From Brachyspira aalborgi (GTDB lineage Bacteria > Spirochaetota > Brachyspiria > Brachyspirales > Brachyspiraceae): a stretch of DNA of 64,000 bases. Position 1 is the first letter of the stretch. Each line of letters opens with the position of its first letter. The DNA is taken from NCBI RefSeq assembly GCF_008016455.1, contig NZ_SAXU01000001.1, forward strand, positions 1,116,001 to 1,180,000. Direction: 5' to 3'. The notes beneath the pieces are model-generated. The model was not told the origin of the DNA. It worked only from the letters and a program-made list of their open reading frames with translations, and searched no databases. The position numbers and the translations under genes are program-made. This document shows positions 18,001-25,208 of the stretch, piece by piece.

Positions 18001-18940
18001 AACTTATTCGGTTGGAAAAATTATCGACACAAATTATATAGATTTTTACAATGAACTTCATTTAACTATTGATAAAGATATATTTTTGGAAGATAGAAAT
18101 AATAACGAAATGTTTCTTTATCAAGGCAGAATGATTAATCAATTCAATTCTTCTTTTGAAAAGCCTCAATATTTTGTGGACGAAAACGAGCTTAAGAAAA
18201 GAATTCTTTCAAAAGAAATTTATAGAATGATACAAAATATTTACGAAGAAAAAAATATAAATAATTTGAAACGAAACAATAAAAGCAAAGAAGCTACAAT
18301 TTTGGAATATTTTAATTTCGATAAAAGAGAGGATTTGGAAAAATATATAGTTTATGATTATAATTTTCCAAGATTGGCTTTTAGAGGAGTAGCGAGCAAT
18401 ACTAATGAAAGAACTTTAATAAGCGCAATTCTTCCGCCAAACTCTACGGCGGGAAATTCTTTATATTTGTCTTATTCAAAAAAATATTATTTGGAAAATA
18501 AAGATATAAAAATAAAGAAAATTCCTTTTGAAAGGCTTTTGTGGGTTAATGCGATTTTCAATAGCGTTATTATAGATTATATAATTCGTTTATATGTAGA
18601 CATGGCGGTTAATAAAATATATTTAATGAAAATTCCTTTGATACATGCATCGGAAGAAGAATTAAAGAAAAATCCTTATAACGAAATAATTGAAAATGCT
18701 TTTGTTTTAAATTTATATAATAATAAAGAATTGAAATCTCTTTATAAAACGAGCGTTGAAATTCCTAAAAACGATAAAGATTATAATATGATTCAAATAA
18801 GAAACGATATTTTGATTGCCAAACTTTATAATATAACTTTCGAGGAATTTGCAAGAATTGTCGATAGTTTTAAAGTTCTTAAAAATAAATACCCAGAATA
18901 TACAAATACTTTAATAGATAAAGCAAGAAGCGAATTATAA
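15041..18940 (+). CDS. type IIG restriction-modification enzyme (Eco57I-like)
   Basis: 1299 residues in one chain. An N-terminal nuclease domain of PD-(D/E)xK type is visible: Pro84-Asp85 in KPDYILF, then Glu112-Ala-Lys114 in LLIFEAKEW. The N6-adenine methyltransferase part has motif I LDNACGSGHFL near residue 504 and the catalytic motif IV NPPW near residue 773. The rest, about 450 residues, should be the target recognition domain. Such enzymes both cut and methylate asymmetric sites and need no partner gene. The nuclease residues seem intact, which argues against a BREX PglX. An AGAGG ribosome site precedes the ATG. It stands alone, with no other defence gene nearby. Confidence 0.85.
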   Translation: MKYIKNNYFSDRVLRVDLKKYFDDDKNCQTAFDYIKNLYYKNNLEKLNESQLEENFIKPILNDIFEYKYLTQEKITIFGQQLKPDYILFPNEKAKKNYIDKKDYKDILLIFEAKEWARELDTKTIAQSPHMQLVRYNMFIGVRYGILSNGKEWRLYDLKDKKSEKIFFSIDLEDIIKNDDYEFFQYFYYIFRKKYFIAEEKEIESKADKISIINEMAINEIEEDLKNIIYGDNSIIEKIGQILYRNYNDRSLNELFNQSIIMAYRLLFISYFETKYESQLFYEHDNYKIKALFTLYKNLEKHFSGAKVNPKLNAYKELCDLFNILDEGSVPFNIPLLNGGLFEKNKAPLLHNEKLFTNEEVFDILKELLQIRDDKNKINIRNFAIMSVTHIGNIYEGLLQYNFRKAGNDKTYYLEYRDDTNKSKNGYYDIHDYQLMKKNKNIKIDIEKEIEPNSIYLVNNSNERKMSASYYTPASISNFMVKDAVNIILNEKKYKENILSLKVLDNACGSGHFLVDFLDALTENIYSRIFNGEKKEGDFYYLYDFIIKEKDKIKENLKKYNLDDLEIDELQILKRILLKKIIYGVDINYFSVELTRLSLWLKTFIFGTPLSFIEHHIKEGNSLIGSSIEEGNKIFSESEKSDEFFKTNFKEIFDDLKNISEKLSSLPDSTTEEIENSKKIYSEEIYPKQKRLSQILDLITYKKLSASLKKKKETEILSLDTYGIFTNIENYIDLENEDALLEVGRIKNKYKFFHYDIEFPESYNYGFDIIIGNPPWDKVKLDDKDFFSKYRSNYRTMKNSEKKATQDNLLKYSKEIKEEYLNTGIYINTLSSYYNKYYPLNEGAGDTNLYKLFMERNINLLSQKGSLIYITPSTWSYEEGSINLRKYIFDNIKFKYFYQFENRNKIFRDVDSRYKFAIWSLQKLNPDKSKADFDKLPCFFMELETDRLYNEKIKDIFYSLNFSRNLFYDSYMIPEIRDKNDLKILQKTYSVGKIIDTNYIDFYNELHLTIDKDIFLEDRNNNEMFLYQGRMINQFNSSFEKPQYFVDENELKKRILSKEIYRMIQNIYEEKNINNLKRNNKSKEATILEYFNFDKREDLEKYIVYDYNFPRLAFRGVASNTNERTLISAILPPNSTAGNSLYLSYSKKYYLENKDIKIKKIPFERLLWVNAIFNSVIIDYIIRLYVDMAVNKIYLMKIPLIHASEEELKKNPYNEIIENAFVLNLYNNKELKSLYKTSVEIPKNDKDYNMIQIRNDILIAKLYNITFEEFARIVDSFKVLKNKYPEYTNTLIDKARSEL

Positions 18941-19114
18941 ATAAAGAGCAGTATAATAAAATAATAGAAATAATTTTTAATGAATTTTATTAAAAGCGTA
19001 TTTTTTTGACTTCTATCCGTTTTACTCTGCGGGCTTTTAGCCTATCGTTGATATAAAGAAAGTAAGTATAAATTTTGACTTTCTTATAATACAAAATAAT
19101 AAACGCATAAAAAA

Positions 19115-19936
19115 TTAAAAATCAAACTCCATAGGGTCAAATCCCGTTCTTTTATTATTATTCATAGAGTCTATTTTTTTTATATCTTCCTCTTCCAAAC
19201 TAAAATCGAATATATCTATATTTTCTTCTATTCTTTCTTTTGTAATAGATTTTGGAATTACCACTATTTTATTTTCTATATTCCATCTTAATATTATTTG
19301 AGCTACCGTTTTATTATATTTTTCGGCTATACTTTCCAATGTTTTATTATCTATGAGTTTTCCTCTTGCAAGAGGCGACCAAGCTTCGATATTCATATTA
19401 TGGCTTTTGCAAAACTCTATTAATTCTTTTCTGTTTAAGTTCGGATGCCTTTCTATTTGATTGATTACGGGAGCGATTACGCAATTAGCAAATATATCGT
19501 TTAAATGTTTTATTTCAAAATTGCTCACTCCGATTGCTCTCGCTTTTTTGATTTGATATATATTTTCTAAAGCTCGCCAAGTGTCTAAATATCTTTCTTT
19601 TTTCTGTCCTGGCCAATGAATTAAAAGCAAATCGACATAATCCATATTTAATTTTTTTAGACTCTCTTCAAAAGATTCTCTAGTAGATTTATATCCTTGA
19701 TTTGTATTCCATATTTTAGTAGTTATAAAAACTTTCTCTCTATCGATTCCAGTTTTTCTTATAGCTTCTCCAAGCTCTCTTTCGTTATCATAGAATTGAG
19801 CCGTGTCAAATTTTCTATATCCCGAATCTATAGCCCATTTTACGGCGTTATACAATTCTTTTTTATCGGTTATTTTATATATTCCAAGTCCTAAAATCGG
19901 CATTTCGATTCCATTGTTTAATTTTACATTTATCAT
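19115..19936 (-). CDS. aldo/keto reductase (2,5-diketogluconate reductase-like)
   Basis: 273 residues, the normal length of the AKR5-type group. It should reduce aldehydes or ketones with NADPH in the cytoplasm. The catalytic tetrad is visible: Asp44 and Tyr49 in FDTAQFYDNE, Lys in FITTKIWNTN near residue 75, and His in LLIHWPG near residue 108. The NADPH-binding end reads IPKSITKERIEENIDIFDF near residue 230. A GGAG ribosome site precedes the start. It is flanked by the restriction enzyme gene and an empty region, with no operon partner. Confidence 0.92.
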   Translation of the reverse strand: MINVKLNNGIEMPILGLGIYKITDKKELYNAVKWAIDSGYRKFDTAQFYDNERELGEAIRKTGIDREKVFITTKIWNTNQGYKSTRESFEESLKKLNMDYVDLLLIHWPGQKKERYLDTWRALENIYQIKKARAIGVSNFEIKHLNDIFANCVIAPVINQIERHPNLNRKELIEFCKSHNMNIEAWSPLARGKLIDNKTLESIAEKYNKTVAQIILRWNIENKIVVIPKSITKERIEENIDIFDFSLEEEDIKKIDSMNNNKRTGFDPMEFDF

Positions 19937-20064
19937 TTTACATCTCCTTTTTTTGATATATTATATAATATTTTAAGAATAAAATAAAATGGTTAAAATT
20001 TTGTTTTTTAACGATATAATAAAATCTATAGGCAAAATAACGGTTTTGACGAAATAGTATAAAA

Positions 20065-20226
20065 ATGTTTTATTTAAAAGAATTGAAAAATATTAGTAAA
20101 TATATTGCTTGTAGATTTCTTTTTATGCATCATAAAGATATTAAAATTGTAAATATTGATAAAATAGGCAAAGTTCAAGTTGTGCTTTGGCAAATCAAAA
20201 AAGAATGTATTATAAAATGTTTGTAA
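20065..20226 (+). CDS. short ORF, 53 residues, unknown
   Basis: Reads MFYLKELKNISKYIACR and continues to a TAA at 20226, directly before a strong terminator in the same direction, which is the main reason to list it. It has no convincing ribosome site. The second half (NIDKIGKVQVVLW) looks like a beta strand of a larger protein, so it may be a gene remnant. The remainder of the 19937-20283 interval shows nothing else. Confidence 0.3.
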   Translation: MFYLKELKNISKYIACRFLFMHHKDIKIVNIDKIGKVQVVLWQIKKECIIKCL

Positions 20227-20233
20227 AAATAGT

Positions 20234-20266
20234 AAAGCGAGTCCTATTAATAGAACCCGCTTTTTT
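20234..20266. terminator. bidirectional intrinsic terminator
   Basis: Fourteen-position stem with two mismatches (20234-20247 with 20250-20263), GC-rich at its base, followed by six T on the plus strand. A-rich DNA on the other side makes it usable by the minus-strand gene at 20284. Confidence 0.8.
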
Positions 20267-20283
20267 AAAATAAAAAATTAAAA

Positions 20284-21132
20284 TTATAATAATTTTTGTT
20301 CTCTCATAGCCTCGTATAAAGTGTCGTATCCTTTAAGCTCTTTCTCGCCCGTAATTATCCACTCGTTCAAGCCTTCCATAGCCATCATTTTTTTTATAAT
20401 AGGATTTTCCTTTTTTTGAGACATAAGCATTTTAACAAAATTATCCGATATTTCAGAATCGATATTTGGCATAACCGTGAAGTTGCAATGACAAAAATCG
20501 GGGCTTGTGTAAAAAGAGATTAAATCTCCGTCAGGATATAATCCTTCTTCCAAAATTCTTATCCAAGTATTAGAGCCTATAGTTCCCGCATCCAAAGAAC
20601 CATTTTTTAAGCCTTCCAATACATCCCATTCGCTTCTGCCTGTATCTCCATGTTTTCCCAAATCGGAATTATATCTTATAATGTTTACGCTTTCGTTATC
20701 TATTTCTAAATTATTAATATCGGATTCTTTAATTTTTAATCCGTTTTTATTTAGATAATAAATAGCCATTATATTAGCTTGAGAAGAATCGGCGCTTCCA
20801 ACTCCAAGTTTTTTGCCTTTCAAATCTTCAATATTTTTTATTTTGCTATCTTTTTTAACTACAAATTTTGTAGACCAATGTAAATCGGTATCTCTCATAG
20901 CTATAGCTTTAGCTTTATTGTCTGTCGCGTATAATGTTCTTATCCAAGCGACATTTGTATTCCAAGCTATATCTATATGTCCTTTTAATAAAGAATCTAC
21001 TTGCCTTTCATAATTTGAAAATAAAACATAATCGAGCTTGCATCCGTATTCGTTGCTATAATCTCTTATTATATCCCAAATTCCAACCACTTTAGGGTCA
21101 TAAGCTACCGCGCCTAATAATATAGTTTTCAT
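20284..21132 (-). CDS. PhnD-like solute-binding-fold protein without signal peptide
   Basis: 282 residues from the ATG at 21132, which has a GGAGAT ribosome site; the frame is open eight codons further upstream. The fold is that of the phosphonate/sulfonate-binding proteins: LKGHIDIAWNTNVAWIRTLY, STKFVVKKDSKIKNIEDLKGKKLGVGSADSSQANI and LKNGSLDAGTIGSNTW. However there is no signal peptide or lipobox, and no ABC permease or ATPase nearby. Related cytoplasmic proteins with this fold are enzymes (MqnA, MqnD, THI5-type), so an enzymatic or ligand-sensing role is more likely than transport. It is the last of three linked genes. Confidence 0.7.
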   Translation of the reverse strand: MKTILLGAVAYDPKVVGIWDIIRDYSNEYGCKLDYVLFSNYERQVDSLLKGHIDIAWNTNVAWIRTLYATDNKAKAIAMRDTDLHWSTKFVVKKDSKIKNIEDLKGKKLGVGSADSSQANIMAIYYLNKNGLKIKESDINNLEIDNESVNIIRYNSDLGKHGDTGRSEWDVLEGLKNGSLDAGTIGSNTWIRILEEGLYPDGDLISFYTSPDFCHCNFTVMPNIDSEISDNFVKMLMSQKKENPIIKKMMAMEGLNEWIITGEKELKGYDTLYEAMREQKLL

Positions 21133-21171
21133 TTTATCTCCTTTTTTTAAAATCAAATTTACTATTTTAAA

Positions 21172-22287
21172 TTAAGAAACTATAGCCTTTCCAAGCCATG
21201 TTTTTAATACATCGATACCAGGAGCCATAACGGGCGCAGCCAAAGCGTCTCTCATATATCTTTCTAACGGAAGCCTTTTTGCATAAGCGTTTCCTCCGCC
21301 CAATTTCATGGCTTTCTGACAAACTTCTACCGCTATTTCAATAGAGTTTATTCTGCAAGCAAATATTTTTAATCCAGAATCGGCTTCGTTATTGTCGAGG
21401 CTTTCGGCTGATGCAAATGTAAACGCTACGGCAGATTGCATTTTTGTATATATTTCGGCTAAATTTACTTGCACCATTTCAATATCGGCTAAAGATTGTC
21501 CGCTTGTATATTTTCTATTTTTTGTATAATCTAAAATGCAATTATAAGCGTTTCTTGCAAGTCCGCTATAAACCGCTCCCAAACCGACAACGAAATAAGG
21601 TAAAACGCTTCCGCATTGATTTTCTCCGTCTCCTTCTTTGCCTATTCTATAAGAAATATCAAGTTCCACATTATCGTAAGCTACGGGCATAGACGCATTT
21701 CCTCTCATTCCTAAACCGTCCCATTTATTTTCTTCATGGGTAATTCCTTTTGAATTATTATGAACGAGCCAATTATTTAATGTTCCCTTATTTTCGCAAG
21801 AATTGGTAAGAGTTAAATAATAGTCGGCAAATAATGCGCTTGTAACGAAACTCTTTCTTCCGTTTAATATTATTCTACTTCCAGATTTAGTTTCCGTCAT
21901 ATCGGGACTTCCAAAATGCGTTCCGCTTCCGCTTTCGCTATATGCCAAAGCTATTGCAACTTCTCCTTTCGCAATTTTAGGCAAGAATTCTTTTTTCTGT
22001 TCTTCAGTTCCGTAATCAATTAAGCATTTAGTTCCAGCGTTATGCATCATATAACATAATCCCGTTGTAGCGCAGTAATTAGCCAATGCATGAACTACTT
22101 CGGCATGCTCTTTAGCTCCTCCGCCCATTCCTCCGTATTCTTTTGGAACTATAAGCCCCATATAGCCTTGTTTTCTTAATTCGTTATAGGCTTCTTTCGG
22201 AAATCTTCCGTTTTTGTCAACCTCTTCCGTATAAGGTTTAACATGCTGTTCTGCAAATTTAATTGCATCTTCAAAAATTTTACTCAT
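21172..22287 (-). CDS. acyl-CoA-dehydrogenase-like flavoprotein
   Basis: 371 residues in the acyl-CoA dehydrogenase fold: an N-terminal helical domain (GYMGLIVPKEYGGMGGG), the beta domain with ALAYSESGSGTHFG and GLGMRGNASMP, and the C-terminal FAD-binding helices (MQSAVAFTFASAES, CQKAMKLGGGNAY). The segment that normally carries the catalytic base (YEGTSEIQ-like) reads MAPGIDVLKTW here, without Glu. That argues against ordinary CoA-ester dehydrogenation and for a monooxygenase, oxidase or other flavin chemistry. It sits between the solute-binding-fold protein (39-base gap) and the diiron protein (56-base gap). A GGAGAAC ribosome site precedes the ATG. Confidence 0.8.
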   Translation of the reverse strand: MSKIFEDAIKFAEQHVKPYTEEVDKNGRFPKEAYNELRKQGYMGLIVPKEYGGMGGGAKEHAEVVHALANYCATTGLCYMMHNAGTKCLIDYGTEEQKKEFLPKIAKGEVAIALAYSESGSGTHFGSPDMTETKSGSRIILNGRKSFVTSALFADYYLTLTNSCENKGTLNNWLVHNNSKGITHEENKWDGLGMRGNASMPVAYDNVELDISYRIGKEGDGENQCGSVLPYFVVGLGAVYSGLARNAYNCILDYTKNRKYTSGQSLADIEMVQVNLAEIYTKMQSAVAFTFASAESLDNNEADSGLKIFACRINSIEIAVEVCQKAMKLGGGNAYAKRLPLERYMRDALAAPVMAPGIDVLKTWLGKAIVS

Positions 22288-22343
22288 TTTTGTTCTCCTT
22301 AAAGTATTTTAATATTTTTTATATATAAATTTTTATTTATATA

Positions 22344-23534
22344 TCACATAAAATTAGGCGTATGTTTTTTCGATATATCCACCGCCAAGTCTTCGTCTAT
22401 TCCTATTTCTGTTAGTCTTTGAACTCTATTTTCATGCATTTGATTTTTAAGTTCGCTTACAAGTTCCATTCCGTTTTTATACTGATTATAAGAAGTTCCG
22501 CCGCCCGCAAGAAAAGCCATAGATTCTATTAATAAAGTCGATTCTCCGTTTAATTCGTCCAAATATTCTTTTCTTTTAAATACCGCTTCTTTTAAAATAT
22601 TCACTTTATTAGGATTATGTTTTAATATTTCTTTAATATGATTCGTTCCGTATCTAACATGTCGAGTTTCGTCTATTCTAACCAATCTTAATAATTTTTG
22701 AGTCGGTTCGTCTTTTGTATATTTTTCTAAAAAACTCAGTAAATCCAAAAAAGTTCCTTCTCCCATTACATGCAACAAAAAGCTCGATTTTATATAATTA
22801 CTTTCGGCGTATAAAGTATATAAAGAATTTTGAGTAATAATCGAAGAATATTGAACTCCCATGCCGTTTATATTCGCTCTTTTAATAAACGCTTCTATAT
22901 GTCTCGCTTCGTCATTAATTAGAGAAGATAAAAATACGGGAATCTCGTAAAAATACGGACTAACTTTTGCTATAAATTTACTTGGCACATATAAAGCTGA
23001 AAATTCGTTTTCTGTTAAATATGTCATAATTTGAGCTATAGCAAATTCCATATCTTTATCGTAATTCGGTATATTATCCCAATCTATATCGACAGAAGTA
23101 TTCCATTGAGTTTTTTTGCTTTCTTCGTAAAGTTTTGAAATATTATTATTCCATAAATCCTCTTTATAATGCAAGTCAAAACCGTAATTTGGAGAGCCTT
23201 CTTCAGGCAAACTATTTCTTGGAGCGAGTCCTATATTTAACGGAGGATTGCTTTCTAAACGATTAATATCAGCTTCAAATTTTGGAAAATTATCGTTCGA
23301 CTTTTTCTTTATATAGTAGCTATATAATTCTTTATTATTTTTCTTATCTAAAAATATTTCGCCTTTAAATATGCAGTAGGATTTTAAATCGTTTTCAAGA
23401 TTATTGTAAAACGAAATTATCTCTATAATATCGTCCTTTTTAGAAACTAAAAGAGCGTTTTCAATCCTAAAGAAAAACGATTTGCCGATGGGAATATCGC
23501 CCAAAAATATACTTTTGCTATGATTATAACTCAT
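22344..23534 (-). CDS. ferritin-like diiron protein, unknown substrate
   Basis: 396 residues. The first 150 residues match nothing that I know. The rest is a four-helix ferritin-like bundle with a complete diiron carboxylate set: Glu177 in TENEF, Glu209 and His212 in NDEARHIEAF, Glu259 in MGEGTFLD, and Glu289 and His292 in IDETRHVRYG. This E-ExxH-E-ExxH pattern is that of ribonucleotide reductase R2, oxygenases and rubrerythrin relatives. Being of this length and having a unique N-terminal domain, it is more likely an oxygenase or oxidase than iron storage. It is the first gene of the three-gene unit, behind a promoter with an inverted repeat. Confidence 0.75.
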   Translation of the reverse strand: MSYNHSKSIFLGDIPIGKSFFFRIENALLVSKKDDIIEIISFYNNLENDLKSYCIFKGEIFLDKKNNKELYSYYIKKKSNDNFPKFEADINRLESNPPLNIGLAPRNSLPEEGSPNYGFDLHYKEDLWNNNISKLYEESKKTQWNTSVDIDWDNIPNYDKDMEFAIAQIMTYLTENEFSALYVPSKFIAKVSPYFYEIPVFLSSLINDEARHIEAFIKRANINGMGVQYSSIITQNSLYTLYAESNYIKSSFLLHVMGEGTFLDLLSFLEKYTKDEPTQKLLRLVRIDETRHVRYGTNHIKEILKHNPNKVNILKEAVFKRKEYLDELNGESTLLIESMAFLAGGGTSYNQYKNGMELVSELKNQMHENRVQRLTEIGIDEDLAVDISKKHTPNFM

Positions 23535-23593
23535 AATGCTATCCTTAAAATAAAATGTAAATAAATTAATTTTTTATAATTAATGATTGATTA

Positions 23594-23631
23594 ATTATAG
23601 GCTAATGTTTTGAATAAACTCACGGTTTATT
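23594..23631 (-). promoter_or_regulatory. promoter with inverted repeat ahead of the diiron gene
   Basis: TATAAT on the minus strand at 23594-23599, with a weak TGAGTT -35 at 23617-23622. A perfect inverted repeat, AATAAAC-N5-GTTTATT (23613-23631), covers the -35 box, which is where a repressor would bind. The remaining part of the 380-base gap (23640-23860) shows no gene. Confidence 0.45.
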
Positions 23632-23861
23632 ATAATGAAATTTTCTGGGGAAATTTATAATCATTAAAAAATAATGTTGATAAAAATGTTTTTAACAATA
23701 ACATAAATTTTCCTCTTTTTGATTATATTTTCTATTTGATAATCGCTTAAATTAATTAACAATTAAAATAATTATATAATATTTTAAATTTTTGTCAAAT
23801 GAAAAGTTTAAATAGATTATTTTTTATAAATCAAATTTTTATTTAGAATTAAGATTTTGTA

Positions 23862-23890
23862 TTTACTTAAATTAAAAAATCGAATATAAT
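23862..23890 (+). promoter_or_regulatory. probable promoter of the GNAT gene
   Basis: TTTACT at 23862-23867 and TATAAT at 23885-23890 with a 17-base spacer. The -35 box is weak. Confidence 0.4.
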
Positions 23891-23914
23891 AAAATTAAAT
23901 TATTAGAGGATTTT

Positions 23915-24472
23915 ATGATAAATTTTTTAGAGATTAAAGATAATTTGGAATATAAAGATTTTGCTCAAAATTTATATAATGAAGCTTTTCCTATAGAAGA
24001 AAGATGGGATTTCAATGCAATTTTAAATAATAACAATAATAAATTTTATGCGATATTGGACGGCGATATTCCTGTTGGAATTACTACGATTTGGGAATTT
24101 TTAGATTTTAATTATATAGAATATTTAGCGATAGATAAAAAATTCAGAGGAAAAAATTACGGCTCAAAAATTTTAACTCAAATTTTAGAATCGTTAAAAG
24201 ATAAATTAATCGTTATAGAAGTAGAACCTTATGATTTAAATGAAATTGCCAAAAAGCGTATAGATTGGTATTTGCGTTTTGGTTTTATACTTGCCGATTA
24301 CGATTATAATATGGCTTGTATAAATGAAAAAAAAGAAGAGGGAACGATAAAAATGAAAATAATGACAACAAGAAAAATTAAAGATAAAGAAGAGCATGAT
24401 AAAATTACAGATTATTTATATAAGAATATTTATAAACCAAGATTAGATAATATTGATAAGCAAAAAATATAA
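23915..24472 (+). CDS. GNAT family N-acetyltransferase
   Basis: 185 residues. The acetyl-CoA pyrophosphate loop is RGKNYGS near residues 79-85, preceded by the strand FNYIEYLAIDKKF and followed by KILTQILESLKDKLIVIEVEPYD. These are the family's motif A and the beta strand that holds acetyl-CoA. The substrate, a small molecule or a protein amine, cannot be predicted. An AGAGGA ribosome site precedes the ATG. The last 40 residues are Lys-rich and may be a variable tail. It stands alone between the diiron gene cluster, transcribed away from it, and hslVU. Confidence 0.85.
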   Translation: MINFLEIKDNLEYKDFAQNLYNEAFPIEERWDFNAILNNNNNKFYAILDGDIPVGITTIWEFLDFNYIEYLAIDKKFRGKNYGSKILTQILESLKDKLIVIEVEPYDLNEIAKKRIDWYLRFGFILADYDYNMACINEKKEEGTIKMKIMTTRKIKDKEEHDKITDYLYKNIYKPRLDNIDKQKI

Positions 24473-24677
24473 AAATTATTATTTTAAAATTTAAATATTT
24501 ATTCATAAAATATAATTTTGCAATATATTTGACTTTACTTTTCATTAAAAAACTATTATTTATAAAAATAATTCTATCAATTAAATAATATGTCAATTAA
24601 TATAAATTTGCATTAATTAAAGCTATATAATACAATATATAAATTATTTTTGAATTAATATTAATAGAGGTTGGTAT

Positions 24678-25208
24678 ATGTTTAAAGGCACTACTATTTG
24701 CGCGGTAAGTAGAAACGGAATTACTGCCATAGCTGGAGACGGACAAGTTACGCTCGGTGAAACCGTTATGAAACCAAATGCCGTAAAATTAAGAAGACTA
24801 TTCGGCGGAAAAATAGTGTCGGGTTTTGCTGGTTCTACTGCGGACGCTTTCACTTTATTTGAAAAATTTGAAAAAAGACTTGAAGAATATTCGGGCGATT
24901 TGACAAGAGCGGCGGTAGAGCTTGCAAGAGAATGGAGAACAGATAAAATGCTTAGAAATCTTCAGGCTTTAATAATAGTGGCAAGCAAAGATAGAATGCT
25001 TTTAATTTCTGGAAACGGAGATGTTATAGAAAGCGATAATAATATACTCGCTATTGGAAGCGGCGGACAATATGCAAAAGCGGCGGCTATAGCGCTTACG
25101 GAAAATACGGATTTGCCTGCAGATATTATAGCTAAAAAATCGCTTGAAATAGCTTCTAATATATGCATATACACTAATAGTAATATTTCTTTGGAGGTTA
25201 TAGAATAA
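24678..25208 (+). CDS. hslV: HslV (ClpQ) peptidase subunit
   Basis: 176 residues. HslV forms the double hexameric proteolytic core of the HslUV protease. The mature N-terminal Thr is in MFKGTTI, so four residues are removed to expose Thr5; [13 protein letters not shown], the Lys33-equivalent region and [11 protein letters not shown] are conserved. The AGAGGTTGG ribosome site precedes the ATG. The stop codon overlaps the hslU start by one base, which indicates translational coupling. Some 205 bases upstream (24473-24677) hold nothing but AT-rich DNA with a TATAAT box at 24626. Confidence 0.97.
   Translation: MFKGTTICAVSRNGITAIAGDGQVTLGETVMKPNAVKLRRLFGGKIVSGFAGSTADAFTLFEKFEKRLEEYSGDLTRAAVELAREWRTDKMLRNLQALIIVASKDRMLLISGNGDVIESDNNILAIGSGGQYAKAAAIALTENTDLPADIIAKKSLEIASNICIYTNSNISLEVIE

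Noticed and set aside
15041-18940. BREX PglX methyltransferase
   Set aside because: An N-terminal PD-(D/E)xK nuclease motif is present, and no pglZ, brxC or brxL gene lies nearby.
19010-19100. RNA gene or terminator after the restriction gene
   Set aside because: Only a short imperfect stem (AGAAAGT with ACTTTCT) without a U tract; too weak to call.
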